Positions 42,263-55,451 are shown, counted from the stretch's first letter. The stretch is 64,000 nucleotides of DNA from Pleurostoma richardsiae (GCA_030052745.1 JANBVO010000009.1:248001-312000), one strand, 5' to 3'. The notes: generated by a model not told the origin, from the letters alone. Made by a program: numbers and translations.

Positions 42263-45200
42263 CTAATAACCCCTAGCACGTCTTAACATCAGTGCGGAGA
42301 TGCGATCCGCGAGGAAAGACGACTTAGTGTCATCAGGGAAGTCCCTTGCCGACTCCGCGAGCTGTAAGATATCCTTGACGCCCACGTTGACGCGATCGGG
42401 ATCGCTTGTTGATGAGGAGAGCATGTTCATGGTCTCGGTGAACGATCCCCGGTCCTCAAACACCTTTGATTCGAGAAGGACGTTTTGAAGCTCCTGCATT
42501 GTGCGAACGGGTGGGACGTAGAGATCATCGTTGAAGATCGATGTGAGTTCCAATGCCTCAAGTGTTTGCATACTCTTGGCGGTGGCCATGACAAGTACAC
42601 GGTGGCCCTAATCCTAGTTAACAAGCTATCCCATAGACTGGTCCGAGAGGCCATTCTCACCTTTTTGGGAGGAGCTTCAGTAATGACGGTTTTCAGAGCC
42701 TGAAGGACGATGCTGGAGAATCGAGGCCCGATTGGAACGTAATCAATGAGTCCTTCGATATTATCCACGATGATCATGCTCAACTTGCTTTTGTAAGCAT
42801 CGGACCAGACCTTGCGAATTGTTTCCTTCTTCTCAAGGTCATCTCTGCAGCCGAGGAGCGTTCCCGGCGTGATGACCTTGATGAAGGGGTAGCTTGAGGT
42901 CTTGGCCCGGGCAACCCACATCGCCAGGGCTGTCTTGCCAGCGCCGGTAGGGCCATGAAGCAGTACTGAGAAATTGCGAATGTTCTTGGCAGTGACCAAG
43001 CTGTCGACATATCGCTCGCACGTCTCGATGATTCTCGTGACGTCGTTGCTGTAGTGGATGATGCCGTGCTGAATGGCGCGGCTCAGCTCGTCCTCGGAAT
43101 AACCGAACGCAGGCCGAACTTCTGCCAGAGCCTTCTCGAAGTCTTCCATGGTAACTCTGAGACTCTCCAGCTTCGAGACATGGACGCCCGTGCCTCCCGA
43201 GGTGTGCCGAGCGAAGGCATGCGACGCAGCGGCTTTCACTAGTCCGCTGATCTCGGCACCCGAATAGTTCTGAGTCCTGCTCGCAAGATCTGCGAGGTCG
43301 ACATCGTCTCCGAGCTTGCCGGACTTGGACATCGTGTTCGTGTGGATCTTCAAGATGTCTTGTCTACCCTTCTCGTCCGGGAGGCTGATCTCCACCTGAA
43401 CCTCCAGTCTTCCAGGCCGCAGGAGAGCATCATCAATCATGTCTTTACGATTCGTCATTCCAATCAAGAGGATGTTGTTCAAGAGGTAGGTTAGTCATCA
43501 TCACAAAAAGCTAGTCATCCAGCATAATGACCGTCGTCCGGAGAGAGCGAAGTGCAGGCTTACTAGCTGATCGACACCATCAAGTTTGGACAGCAACTGG
43601 TTGACAACAGAGTCGCCCACGCCTGTCCCGCCTCCCGAGCCCGAGCCTCGTTGTTTGCACACCGCATCGAGTTCCTGCTCTCGGTCAGTTGTGCATACGG
43701 AAACTTCGCGATTTACCGCTTCCGTAACTATCATTCATATCTGCAACCGAGACAAGAGTTTGGAATGCAGAAACGTGTACCAGAGGAAGAACTCACATCG
43801 AAGACTATTACGTGCAGCCCACTAGCATCCCCTTTCTAGAAATGTAGCAGAGTAAGCATTTGCTTGGGGTAGATCGAGAGCTTCTCGTGTAGCCTAAGCT
43901 CCCGGGCCGTGCAGGATAGATGGCGAGGACCGACAAACCTCTTTGTATTCTTTCTCAGCATCCGCAAAGAGTTTGCGTCTAGAGAAACCGTTAGCGGGCA
44001 CTGCCAACGGATGCTTCCCAGGTGGAAACAAGGAGCAACCACTAGCATAGGTGCCGACCGAAACTTCCTATCACCTCAACCAGGGTGGGCGAGAAGGTAC
44101 ATACACGTTCTCCTCGGACTGGCCGACATAGCGATTCAGAATCTCAGGCCCGTTGATGATTTTCGGCTCCCTGGCGTTCAACATTTTTGAAATTTGCCGT
44201 GCGATGAGAGTTTTGCCGGTTCCCGGCGCTGATTTCGTAGAAAAATGAGTCAACGAAACAATACGTAGATATCATTCCTGGACTTACGACCGTAGAGAAG
44301 GAGACCCTTAACATGCATGATACCAAGCTGGTTCACAACTTCCTGCGGGAAGACGCGTGATGCGAAGGCACGCCGGAATATAGTAGCGAACTCCTCGTCG
44401 AGGCCACCAATACCCATATCCTCGTACTTGAAGTCCGGCCGGAAGATCGGGTCGCTGCGCTGCATCCGTGAACCCGTCAAATTGATCGGTGACTGGGGAT
44501 CCTTGAAGAAATTGACAGTCGTCTGCGGCAGCAATATTCCTCTGCGACGCTGATCCGTGATGTTTGGAGGGACGGCTTCGGCCGAGGGCTTTTCGCCCAA
44601 GTTCATCACAGATATAGTCGTGATCTTGAGCACAAAGATGGTGCTCTTAAAGTCCATCACGAGCTGCTGACCCGGCGCAAACACTTGGTTTGGGTACATC
44701 TTGTGGAAAGCTGCAGCAAGCTCGTCACTGCTGAACGGCGCGTTCGTTGCGCGGCTTACAGACGCGAACTTGATGTTAACGTCCATGTTGCTCAGATAAA
44801 CGTTATCTCCCTCCTCAAAAGGCTGATACACATCGGCCATGATAGTATCCGTCTGTGCGACCCTGATCCACTGCCGCTGCGGCTCTGAGAGAGCTATGCA
44901 ACCGTCCGGGAAGCCCGGCGTTGGCCGTGCCATGACCACATAATCGTGTGCCAACTGGGGTCCCGAGAGACGGAGGTAGATATCGCCTCCCTCGCCGCGC
45001 GGGAAATCATTTGGGGAGATCGCACAGATATTCCCGTATATGTACTGGGACTGTATGGTCTTGTCTTGAACCTTGGCCAAGCGAAGCTCGACAAGACGAG
45101 AGCCCCGGGTGGCGGGTGCACGAACAGGAGCAGCGTAGCCGGAGGAGCCACCGTAAGCGGAAGATTGGGGGGAGTACTGATTCGAGGATTCTTTCGAGTA

Positions 45201-45347
45201 GTCGTTGTCGTAGTTTGCATAGTTGTTCGGCGGCGCCTGCCTCACAGGCATCGGGCTGTTCTGTTGCCCCACGGGGCGATTAGGAGGACGAGGGGACGGG
45301 GATGGCGCTGGGCCACGACGACCAAACAGAGCGTTCCGGGCATCCAT
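42263..45347 (-). CDS. sec18: Sec18/NSF, SNARE-disassembling AAA ATPase
   Basis: Hexameric ATPase that, with alpha-SNAP/Sec17, takes apart cis-SNARE complexes after membrane fusion. Seven exons: 45347-44288, 44228-44105, 43978-43939, 43835-43797, 43674-43564, 43479-42661 and 42607-42263; 845 aa. The N-domain follows a Pro/Gln/Ser-rich start. D1 has Walker A GPPGTGKT (residues about 353-360), Walker B VIVFDELD split by intron 4, and [22 protein letters not shown]2 has GPTGAGKT (about 634-641), [14 protein letters not shown] and VLVMATA. Exon lengths sum to a whole number of codons. Intron 5 (43480-43563) starts GTAAGC and has a good branch site (GACTAAC) 12 bp from its end, but the join needed to give [10 protein letters not shown] ends in TG rather than AG. 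Confidence 0.96.
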
Positions 45348-45936
45348 GATGTATGCCCGAAATCACGATAACGCGGACAGTTGGTATGGTTTTCTGAGAG
45401 AATGAGGATTCAGGAAGGGACAGAGGACAGGCGGGAGTGGGATGTGGCACGGTCGGAGGTGTCCAGGCTTGGAGAGCTGGCTGCGTGTCCATGTAACTTA
45501 CCTTAAAGTACCAGATATGTTTCAGGACCCCGAGTGACGCCACTGGTACGATTAGGTAAGCCTCACTGATGCCGCCGAAGTGACATGCTGAATAAAGTAT
45601 TTTTATCTAGGTACCTAGGTACCTACCTGCCTTACGTATTGTGGGAGACATACCTCTGGAGAGCGGATTGACAAAAACAGCCCCCCAATGTTGGGGCCGA
45701 GTACAAATTCACATGTTCGAAGTTAAAGGTCTCGACATGAGAGGAAGGCGTAACTCGCACGGAACAGGATGCATTGGGACACACGTCTATGCATCTGCTC
45801 TTTAGGTCCACGGTATGAGGTCTACTTGGCGGAATTGCTTCTTACCTATGCAGTTTGCAACTTTTTCGCATAGAATGGGCCGTTCTCCCACGACATAATC
45901 CTAGGTTATATGTCCTGGACGTGCTCAGTGAGAGTT
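45348..45936. other. SEC18 promoter and SPB4 3' flank
   Basis: 589 bp between two minus-strand genes. No coding signal. The middle carries the TAGGTACC repeat cluster listed separately. Confidence 0.5.
45606..45630. repeat. TAGGTACC repeat cluster
   Basis: TCTAGGTACCTAGGTACC followed by TACCTGCC: overlapping copies of the palindrome AGGTACCT in the spacer upstream of SEC18, of the same type as at 22967-23030. Confidence 0.7.
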
Positions 45937-48352
45937 TTAATCGTCGAACCCATCGAACTCGCAGTCATCTCCCTCCGCGGGCTTCCCTGCGTTCGTCCGC
46001 TTGACTTGTCTGATCAGGTCGTCGAGCTTCTCTTTTTCCTCCTTCTGCAGATCAGTCATCATCGCCAATTGCTCTGCCTCCCTTCTTCGTCTCCTCTTCT
46101 CGCGCCTTACGACCTTCAATTCCTGTTTTTCATGCTTCTCACTCCACGCCTCGTTCTTCTTCCTTCTCTTAACAAGCCTCTCCTGCTCCGTAGCTGCGGC
46201 ATCACCGCTGGCCTGCCTCTGAGCTAATTCAGCCTGCCTCGCCTTCTCTTTGGCCTTGTCCTTGTACGGAATAGCCCCTATGTCAATGCCTAGACCGAGG
46301 CTTCTGTCGATGTCCGACACCTCCGGCATCTTTGGCAATTGCAGCAGGCCCCAGGCGTCTGCGAGGTCCTCGAAGTCTAGATCCGTGACCCTAAAGATAC
46401 TTGTGGCACGGTGGGCCATAAAGCTCCTCACAAAGCTGACAAAACCTCGAATCCCCATCTCGTACACTTCGCGATCCGCCTGGGCTAAAGTTCGAAATTT
46501 CTGCGTGGCCGCCTGAGCCTCTTCTGCGGACACAGTAACCTCCGGTTTCTCTAGCTTCGCAATAGGTGTCTTCCGAATAGACAGGAACGGGACAAAGTCT
46601 CTGTCTTATTGTGAGATTAGTTGAAAAAATATGAGAGAGGCCATTGCTTACTCTTCCCTTCCAGGATGGAGCATGATTACGGATTTTCCAATCCTTCCTG
46701 CACGGCCTGCCCTTCCCACTCTGTGGAGGTGAGTGGCTGGGTCAACTGGCGGGTCTATTTCGACCACTAGATCCACGTTCGGTACATCCAGACCCCTGCT
46801 GGCGACGTCGGTCTATCGAGGAGCGTCAGACTAGGAGTCATCTTCTTATAGAGGTAACTGTCTTACTGTTAGGAGGACAGTTGGGCCAGTTGATGATAGA
46901 AACCGAGCAAAGTTGCGCTCGCGGACGTTATTCTCCATCTTTCCATGAAGAGGCACCAGCGTATAGCCTCTGGGCATGATCAGTGGTAGAGTTCTTTGGA
47001 AATAGCGGACAGCAAAACAGGTGCCTAATAGAGTGTGAGAAGGATGATCACCAGGAGGGCATGGCAGGGAGAGGGCTACGAACTCAGAAATACGATCACT
47101 CGTTGGGGTCGAGGACTCGTCCTTTCTAGAATCTGCATGAGGGCAGGGAGCTTCTGACTCGCGGGGGCAACTAAATATGTTCTCTGGAGACTCGCTGGCG
47201 TTTTTCTCTGGAAAGGTATGTATGTTAGCAGGTATTTCCATTTATTCCAATGACTTTTGCATCAGGACAGCATGGGTGCGTCGTCCTACACGCTGCATTC
47301 TATAAGAGATGGGTCAGAGCATGCAGGAAGATTCTTACTTCTTCTATGACTCCGCCATCTTTGAGGCTCTTCACTCTGACGGTGACACGCGTCGGATTTC
47401 TCAGACCGGCTGCCACAAGCTCTGACACAGCTTCACCCATCGAGGCGGAAAACAACCCTGGTAACTATAAGCCTCGACGTTTGCTCCCAAATAAACGATC
47501 GCGCTTACCGGTACGGCGTTGCTTAGGCAGATAGCCCAAGATCCGGCCAATGTCAGGTCGAAACCCCATATCCAGCAAGCGGTCGGCTTCATCAAGAACC
47601 AGGACCTCAACCGAAGATGTCCGCACATAGGGAGAGGATAGCAGCTCAGCCAATCTCCCAGGTGTCGCAATCAGTACGTTTGGAGACTGCCGTAAGAAGA
47701 AGGCTAAGTCCGCTTGCACTTTGACGCTTCCGCCTACAACTAGCTGAGGAACTATCGCTGGGCCAGCTTTTTCGGGCCTTTTCTCATCGCCCTTGAGGAA
47801 TGGGAGGAACGACGCAGATTCTTGGTGGAACTTGAGTACGTCCAGAAGAACGCTGTGAATTTGGGTCGCTAATTCGCGTGTGGGACTGATAATGATGCCC
47901 CCTATTGTATGCTTCTTCGTTTCGGCGCGGAGAACCTTGTCTATGACAGGTATCTAGAGAGACATGGTCAGGAGGAGGCACAGGCCTAAATATTGTCCTG
48001 TTAAAGAGCCGTACCAGGAAGGACAGCGTCTTTCCGCTGCCAGTGACTGCCTGCAACCAACCGGTCAGCAATAATCGGAGCACAGGGTAACTTCCAGTCT
48101 TGAGGCGCACCTCGACTACTACATCAGAGTTCCTGAGAAATAGCGGAAGAGTCGCCATCTGGACCGGTGTGGGCTTGGAGAATCCATTGCTGTAGGAAGT
48201 CGAGTTAGACCGGTGGGCCGGGACGGAGGTCGAAGGTCGGGCGGAAGTTGCCAGCTTACTCACCTGTTAAGGTAATCCAGGATCCATTCGGCCAGTGGCG
48301 GTGTCAGTGCTTGCCATGATCTCTGATCTTTTTGGGGCACTTGGGGAGGCAT
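45937..48352 (-). CDS. spb4: Spb4, DEAD-box RNA helicase of 60S ribosome assembly
   Basis: Remodels pre-60S particles in the nucleolus. Nine exons: 48352-48264, 48189-48111, 48050-48015, 47953-47509, 47457-47339, 47207-47084, 47024-46867, 46812-46652 and 46600-45937; 1,875 nt, 624 aa. All introns are GT-AG. Motifs: Q-motif context ([15 protein letters not shown]), AVTGSGKT (Walker A), SPTRELA (Ia), TPGRL (Ib), [11 protein letters not shown] (II), FSAS (III, where SAT is usual), VIVFLSTC (IV), [14 protein letters not shown] (V), [10 protein letters not shown] (VI). The C-terminal extension [20 protein letters not shown] and [16 protein letters not shown] is the Spb4-specific tail. The basic end ([13 protein letters not shown]) fits nucleolar location. 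Exon 3 is only 36 nt and encodes the P-loop. Confidence 0.96.
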
Positions 48353-49491
48353 TTTGAGGCAGGGCGGTGGGGTGCAACATGAACGGTTATGGACATGGCT
48401 GGGTGCGTTCGACAAAAAAAATCCCAAGATGTCTCTAATCTTATCCGAGGCTTATCTTATCTTATCAATGAAATACCCGCACGTGATCAAAATAGTCCTT
48501 CAATCTGAGTTTGCGGGTCACTTCCAGCCGGCTATCGACCACGCTTCCCAGCCGAAATAGCTACCTAGGTAGGATACATGTCTAGCCATATCGCCCTTAC
48601 CGCCTCTGTTATTACAGTGTGCATTACTTGGTGTTCGCAGGCAGGCAGGTACTCTTAGGTTTGCCTAAGAAAACGATACATGAGGGGTTCAGTGCGGTGC
48701 TATTAGCACGTGCAAAGATTGTCATGGTTGACTGCAGTTCGTGAAGTACGTTGCTTGAGGTATCTGGTTAGGTACCTCGCTCAGTGTCTTCACATCTTGT
48801 CCTGGACGTATTGGTTTAGAGACCCATTGACCGCTCAGGAAGACGCAGACAGGCAGACCAGCCTGATATTTAGTATGTTCCTATAAAGGTGTACTATCAA
48901 GACTCACTGTGGTCCTCCATGGACCCTTGAATCTGACGTGTCGGCGTCTTCCGAGGTCGGGGCGTGGCTCGTTTGACCTGTCCGCCCATCGCGTGCACAG
49001 ACCATCGGATCGGGCCCGCCGGGGCCATGAAGAGCCCTTATGTCACCTTTGGCGCCTTTTGGCAACCTGATTTTTCCCTCGGGCACCGCAGACGCGCCCG
49101 ACGCTGAATCCCTCTTGAAAGGCCACTCTCTAATTGGCCGCCTTGGGCGGATTGCCGGTCATCGACCAAGGACCTTGGAAATTATCGTCATCTGGCCCTT
49201 ATTATACCTGCTGTCTTTTTCTCTCTGTCAACCCATCTTCCCCCCTTTCCCAGCCATGCGGTGGAGTCAGCCTCTGCCGCACCGACTGCCACCACACTGG
49301 ATTCGATCGCTCAAGTAGCGGCCCTGCTCGAAGCCCGACAACCCGTCTTCGCTGCCGCTGCCGCCACGACGCGCGAATCTAGAAAAGACAGTCATCTCCA
49401 CTCGTCCTTTTGCCTTTTGCGATACCACCATCTCAGGCGCTTGCTGACCGGCGTTGTCTCTTGCTCTGCATTGCCGCCTTTCCCTTTCGCC
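48353..49491. other. Divergent region SPB4 / DGK1
   Basis: 1.1 kb between two start codons. Contains short CTTAT repeats (about 48448-48465) and another GGTACC patch (about 48760-48780). ATGs in the pyrimidine-rich DGK1 leader (for example 49257) are out of frame with DGK1 and could act as upstream ORFs. Confidence 0.5.
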
Positions 49492-50688
49492 ATGTCTTTG
49501 CGCAACAGGCCGACGGTGCCGGCCACTCCTCGAGTTATCTCTCCAAGCCCCACTCCCTCCGAAAGGGAGGCCTCCCAGGACTCGGCATACTTCGGCCCCG
49601 TGACGCGGTCCGCCGCTCGGAAACGGAGGGCAACACCGCAGCCCGTCGAGGAAGATGTCGATGAAGATGAGTTCGACAACAGCCCCGAGCTCCGGCGCTC
49701 CCGGACTCGGAGCCGCAGCCCTGTCAACATCCGCAGAGTGAACGGCATGACCACCAGGACGGCCAGGGCGGCAAGCACACAGAAGACTCCGCAGAAGAAA
49801 GCCGTGGCGGCCCCGGAGCCGGCAACAAATGGCAAGGGCCCGGAGACAAACGGCCATCTGTCGCCAGCTTCGGCAGCATTACCCGGATGGAGCTGGCGGG
49901 ATTTCAGTCGCAGCCCGAGTCCTCTGGGCTTGATTCCGATTCATAGGCAGTGGAGAACCTTCGTCCATAAGCATGAAGTGCCGCGGAAAGCCCTGCACGT
50001 ATCTATTGGCTTCTTCGTCATCTGGCTGTACGTCTCTGGGACACAGACACGTTCAGTATGCCCGTACCTAATGGGGGCGCTGATCCCTATCGCTTCGATC
50101 GACTACTTTCGCCACCTGTACCCGTCCTTCAACCGCGTCTACGTCAAGTTCTTGGGCGCTCTGATGCGGGAGAGCGAGTTTGCCGGCTACAATGGAGTCA
50201 TCTTCTACCTGCTCGGCGCTTGGGTTGTGCTGTATTTCTTCCCCAAAGATGTCGGTGTCATGGGTGTCATGCTTCTAAGCTGGTGTGACACGGCCGCCAG
50301 CACGTTTGGAAGACTCTACGGGCGACACACACCGCGTATCAGGAAAGGCAAGTCTCTTGCTGGGTCCATCGCCGCCTTCCTCGTCGGAGTGGCTACGGCG
50401 GGTTGGTTCTGGGGTTGGCTGGCACCAACCGTTGGCCCCTTGCCCGGCGACGATAATTTCATGTTTAAAGGTGTCTTGCGCCTTCCACGCACCGTCGCAG
50501 GCGCTTTCGGCTTAGTGGATGACCAGGCTACAATATCCGGAAGTTTGGCCGTAGGCTTGATGAGCATCTGGTCCGGCCTTGTCGCGGCGACCAGCGAAGT
50601 GGTTGATATCTTCGGATGGGATGATAACTTGACGATACCCGTGCTAAGCGGGCTAGGAATTTGGGGTTTCCTCAAAGTTTTTGGCTAA
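49492..50688 (+). CDS. dgk1: Dgk1-type CTP-dependent diacylglycerol kinase
   Basis: Phosphorylates diacylglycerol to phosphatidate with CTP in the ER/nuclear membrane, countering Pah1 lipin. Single exon, 398 aa. Start ATG 49492 has a good Kozak context (TCGCCATGTC); the frame is open further upstream but has no earlier ATG. Residues 1-155 are disordered, basic and Ser/Pro-rich (SRTRSRSPVNIRR-type). The catalytic membrane domain begins VHKHEVPRKALHVSIGFF and contains LMGALIPIASIDYFRHLYP, GALMRESEFAGYNGVIFYLL, FFPKDVGVMGVMLLSWCDTA and ASTFGRLYGRHTPRIRKGKS, the CTP-transferase-like signature, with about 6 hydrophobic segments. Slightly longer than the yeast enzyme because of the N-terminal extension. 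Confidence 0.94.
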   Translation: MSLRNRPTVPATPRVISPSPTPSEREASQDSAYFGPVTRSAARKRRATPQPVEEDVDEDEFDNSPELRRSRTRSRSPVNIRRVNGMTTRTARAASTQKTPQKKAVAAPEPATNGKGPETNGHLSPASAALPGWSWRDFSRSPSPLGLIPIHRQWRTFVHKHEVPRKALHVSIGFFVIWLYVSGTQTRSVCPYLMGALIPIASIDYFRHLYPSFNRVYVKFLGALMRESEFAGYNGVIFYLLGAWVVLYFFPKDVGVMGVMLLSWCDTAASTFGRLYGRHTPRIRKGKSLAGSIAAFLVGVATAGWFWGWLAPTVGPLPGDDNFMFKGVLRLPRTVAGAFGLVDDQATISGSLAVGLMSIWSGLVAATSEVVDIFGWDDNLTIPVLSGLGIWGFLKVFG

Positions 50689-53600
50689 AGGGTCTCGTCT
50701 CAAAGCTTTGGATGTAATGCTTCTGACCTATGCATGATCGGCGTTGCTGGATGTCGGCTGGGATGAAACTGTGCCTTGGACCTAACATGATAGACGATGG
50801 GTTCGCTTCTCCAATGGTCGGGACGCGCTGTCCTCTTGATATAGAAATAAATCGCATCTTTCACTCTTCGTGGAAAGAGGCCGGTCAACCGAAACCTTGC
50901 ATGTTGGTATTGCGGTGAGTTGTTAATCTTTCATGCTTCACAGCCATGTGCAGCCAGGGGTGTAAAAGAGGGGTGGCAACAGGACTGAGACGAGACGCCA
51001 GGACCAGGGTTGGAGACAACTCAAGTTTGGTGGCGCACAGGGCCATACCTTACATGGCCCTGGTTGAGGCCCAGATGTCGTGCATTGAAAATCCTGGGGT
51101 CACAACAGTCTTTGGCTCCCCATGACAAGGTGGTGGTGGGCCGATGATACTGCGAAGAGGTGGGGGTTCAACGAAACGCCGGCCTGTTGTGTTGATCGTC
51201 TTCAGACTGGTCCTCGTCAACTCGCACAACCTCTTGGTTGTCCAACATTGATAACAAAACTTTGCCATGAATAACACGCGACGTGAGCCCTGACTTGCAA
51301 ACATGATCTGCCCAGCTAGTCGAGCGATTTTAGCGAGCCGGCCCTAAAATGAGCGAGGTCAGCGCCGTCGACGAAGGGATAAGCCTCTGCGGTCTGCGAC
51401 CGCCCAAACCCAATACGTTCCCAACGGAGCCAAGGGCAGAAGCAGACCAGAGGGTGGATTCTCCGCGTGCCTCTCTACTTGTGGACTTAGGTGGGCACGC
51501 TCCCCCAGCAAAGTGAGATGGACGAACTGACGCGACTGGGAATGGGCCGGATGAAAATGGATGTACGGCCCCGGCGATGCGCCTCTCAGAGGGCGGACTT
51601 ACCGCTCGGTTATTGCGACTCTGTCCTATAGAATCATGCCCCATCATCAGTCGGGACTTTGACTGCATGAGGTGACCAGTGAGTCCCTGTCGGTCGGTTA
51701 CATTCTCCCCGGAGCCCTCCACCGCCTTCTAGGAGATGCTACTCCCTCTCTTTTTCAACAGCTTCATTTTGACTTGACCCAAGCCTATAATGGGCCCCCC
51801 TTTACGTCCGACTCTCTAATCACGAGTTGAAGTCGGTGGCCTATATGAACCTCACCCCTCATTCCGATGAGGCGAGAGGCGCGGCGTTGCAGGCTGCAGC
51901 TCACCATGCAGGAGAACTGCCTGTACGGTTGCGTTGTCTCATCGGCTCCCCGAGCATGCAGTCTACCGTGTCTGACGGGCCGTCAGGTTCTCTTCCCCCC
52001 CCTTTTTCCTGTTGTCAGTGTCATCAACTCTCAGGCGAGAACCTACAAGACCCTCTTCCCACCGACAGAGCTCTGCCTGCCAAGGCTTTCTGGCCTTCCG
52101 TGGCTTCATCTCACCTCTCTGATCGAGCTGCCTTGCTGATTCCGAGCGGGATGCAGGCAAGCGTGGCATCAGGGCCCATTAAGGGCTCCCGTCAGCGTAT
52201 CCAGAAGCACAGCGCCTCGAATGCTACATGACACTAGGTCCTTTCATCGGCAGGCTAGCCTTGATAGCGACATGGGCCCAGTTTTCCGGCTGCCTCTGTT
52301 GAGTGAGTCTAAAGCAGGCTCTCCAGATCCCGTTGGCCCATTCGCGGAGACGTCCTACTCACTTCTTCGCATGCTCTGCAAGTCATGCCCCTCCCCCCGC
52401 CCAATCGTTCCCTCCGGGCCAAGGATGGCCTGCCTGCTCGCGAGTGCTAGACGGTAGTAAAGTATATGCTACCGTCAATGCAGACTGCCCCGTGGTCGGG
52501 TTGGCGGACAGATTCCTTTTCCGGGATGCTGGGTTGCCCTCTACGCCTCTCCCATTCGCCTTCAGGAAATGCAGAAGACAAAAAGTGCGGATGATGTGTA
52601 GTGATGGCCATATAGATATGCGCGATGCCTTAGGACCAGCGAAGCGAGCTTTCCCGTCTTCGCAGCACCACTTGCTCAGCTAGTGTCACCTGTGTGTGCA
52701 TCTCTGCCGCGGGCCTTCCGCTGTCTGCGACGAAGATCATGTTAGCTTCACAGGCCCGATGCCGAAGGCCTGAGGTAGCTTTTACAGCTGTTTACGATAC
52801 ACAGGTGCTTCCTGGTCGACGTGTTTGCATGACCGTATACGTTCTATAACCCCATATACGCCATCGCCATGTCACAGTTGCCGACTACCTCTGCTTACTT
52901 CGCACGTGGGTGTCTGAGAAAGTCCGTCGCGAGGGGTTTCTTGGTCCCGGATGTGCGTCGACCTGCTCTAGGGCCGGAATGGAGCAGACGACGCAGCCTC
53001 TCCTTGCATATCTAGCAGCTTTTTGCTCGGTTCCCAGCTTGCCTTAACTACCTATATAGGTCTACAGTGCTGTACAGCGACGAGGACCTATAGTGTGTAT
53101 TCGGTACAAGTACACGCCACACACGACTCACGCTCCCGGTCGTCCCTATCTCTCTTCCCGTGTTCCTTGCGAGTATGGATCCTCGGCGGCGTCCTGGTAC
53201 ACAAGACCGAACGCGGACCTGCTTGTTACCAAGCCAGCTGTCCTTGCGGCCAGCATGTGCGTGCATAGACAATGTCCTCTGTGCGGCCGCCCAGTGCCTC
53301 TTCTCAGCCACTATCACCCCATTTACCTACATGTGTTTGACGCAGCACCAAGCCTGTGGCGGCGAATTCTCCTGTAGACTGACGGCATCTACGCGTTGGA
53401 GACCACAATTATGAGGGATATGCTCAAGTGCATGTACCGGAAGGATGTGCAGGTGCAGTATCAGATAGGTGCACAACTCGTATCGGAGCGAGAACAGGAC
53501 AGAACGAACGGAGTGGATGGATGAGCCAAGACAGACACGCCTTGGAATCGGGCAAGTACACTTACATCAAGGGACCTGATGGAGGAGCAGCAGGAGGAGG

Positions 53601-53742
53601 AGGAGAATCGGGAATTGACCTAACGGCACCTTAAAATACGACTCTACCGTGATTTTTGGCCAATGGAAATTCGAGAAAACTGATAGAAATGAGCCGAGAC
53701 TGGCCACATATTTTGCCCGTTTTTATGATGCAGAATTTGGGA

Positions 53743-53760
53743 TTTTTTTTTTTTTTTTTT
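53743..53760. repeat. Poly-T tract (18 bp)
   Basis: Uninterrupted run of 18 T in the gene-poor spacer; a second shorter T-rich patch follows at about 53815-53830. Confidence 0.9.
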
Positions 53761-54652
53761 CGGGCAGCACGGGCTTGGAAGCAGCCAACCGCAGCGATTC
53801 TTGTTCCTCCCTCTCTTTTTTTTATTTATTATTTCTCTTTTTACTTCCCTTTCCTCGAGATAGAGAACTCTTAGAGTAAGTAACTTGAGGTGCCACCGAG
53901 CGAGAGCCTCCTTTACGAGACAGTGAGAGGCAACTCTGAAGATGTGGAAGTCGGGCATTCTGTCGGTGAAGCAAGCACCGGAGGTTGAAGAAGCAGAAGA
54001 GTCAACTTCTGCGCGCAGCGTCCCTTGGGCTCTGGTCCCTTGAGAGGTGACAACACATCATCACACAAAGTGCCCGACCTGATGCACTCCTGCCTGACCG
54101 GCCATCTACGACGTCGGCTTGACGTTCGCGTACATTCCCCCCTCGAGCCAACGGCCTCACATATTGCACGTCGCCGGCAGTGGAGCCGAATATCCAGCGC
54201 TGCTTTTGCCTCCTCCTAGCGTCAGCGCGCTTGCTCATTCATGGAGGACAATTATCTGAACCCGGCTAAAGCTGCGTCGACATTCGACCGTTGGCCTGGC
54301 CTGCCGTGTACAGTACTTCCGCCTACCTACCTTACCCTACCTTGCCTGCCTGCCTGTACACATGTCCACACAGGTCTGGCGGGCTTTGCTTGCCATTGGA
54401 GGCTGTTTCTGTGCTCGTCTTGAACGTTTGTCTACATCAGCATATCTAGGTGACCTTAGCATAGGTACCTTGCTGCTTGCCTCACATACCTTGCTACCTC
54501 AAAGCCTCCTATGCCCTTGTACTGTCGTCTTCTCTCTCTCTCTCTGTGCCTTTATGTGTGTGCCCATGACTCTTTGTCTGGGTCCTTTCTTCTCCGTGTC
54601 CGTCATCGCCGTGGGCCGAATCGCACGAAAGCCGCTGCCGGACCGTCTTGCT

Positions 54653-54668
54653 CCCCCCCCCCCCCCCC
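54653..54668. repeat. Poly-C tract (16 bp)
   Basis: Uninterrupted run of 16 C within C/T-rich sequence upstream of the KxDL gene. Such tracts are prone to sequencing-length error. Confidence 0.9.
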
Positions 54669-55439
54669 TTAAGGCACTTAGCTAGACGGAACTCGGTTGC
54701 CTCCATCCAAGCCAACCTGTCATACGCTTGCAATCTACTCTCCCGTTACCCATTCCGTCATTCCTGACTGCTACGGCTCCACGGTCTCTCCAGTCACGTT
54801 CCGTTGTTTTTGTGGTTTGGCCGCCTTCTCCATCACCCTGCTTCCGTTTCCTGCACCCACACCCTCTCCCCCCCTACTCGACTCCCTCCTCAAGCCGCTT
54901 ACACTTTCTACTCTCTGTCTATCAGCCTCCGGCCATGACTCCGGCTTTTGCCTCTTTGCCTTTCTCTGCTTGCTTTCCACGCCCATGCCCACTTAAGTCT
55001 TCGCTCCAGACCGATCCTTTTCCCCATCTGCCCCCCTCCACCGGGCCAACTCCACCAATACAAGCCGTGAGGTCCGTCCCCCGGCATATGCAGATGTCGT
55101 CGTCTTCTCTTTCTGTGATCAATGGAAAACGTCGGCAGGCCAATCCCATCCCCCCTCGCCTATCCAAGTGCCTCAGGGATCACCCCATCCAGTGACCCCC
55201 CCTGGCTGGCTTTCCTCCATGCCGGCACAACCAGGTGAACAGAGTGCACCGAGCGGTAGGGGGAGTGGGAGGGGGAGTGGTTCTTTAGCTACCTCTTCTT
55301 TCCATCACCATCGTCCTATGGCTCCTCTTTCCTTCCTCGAGCGGGGTCGTCGTTTGAACTGGACGAATAGATTCATCATGCCTTATCCTCCGAGTTCAGG
55401 AGTTGTCGGCATGTCGTTGACAAGAGGTCTCAGAAAAAG

Positions 55440-55451
55440 TATAAAAAGGGG
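55440..55451 (+). promoter_or_regulatory. TATA box upstream of the KxDL gene
   Basis: TATAAAAAGGGG, followed by long CT-rich stretches typical of ascomycete transcription start regions, about 290 bp before the start codon at 55738. One of few clear TATA boxes in the window. Confidence 0.55.
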
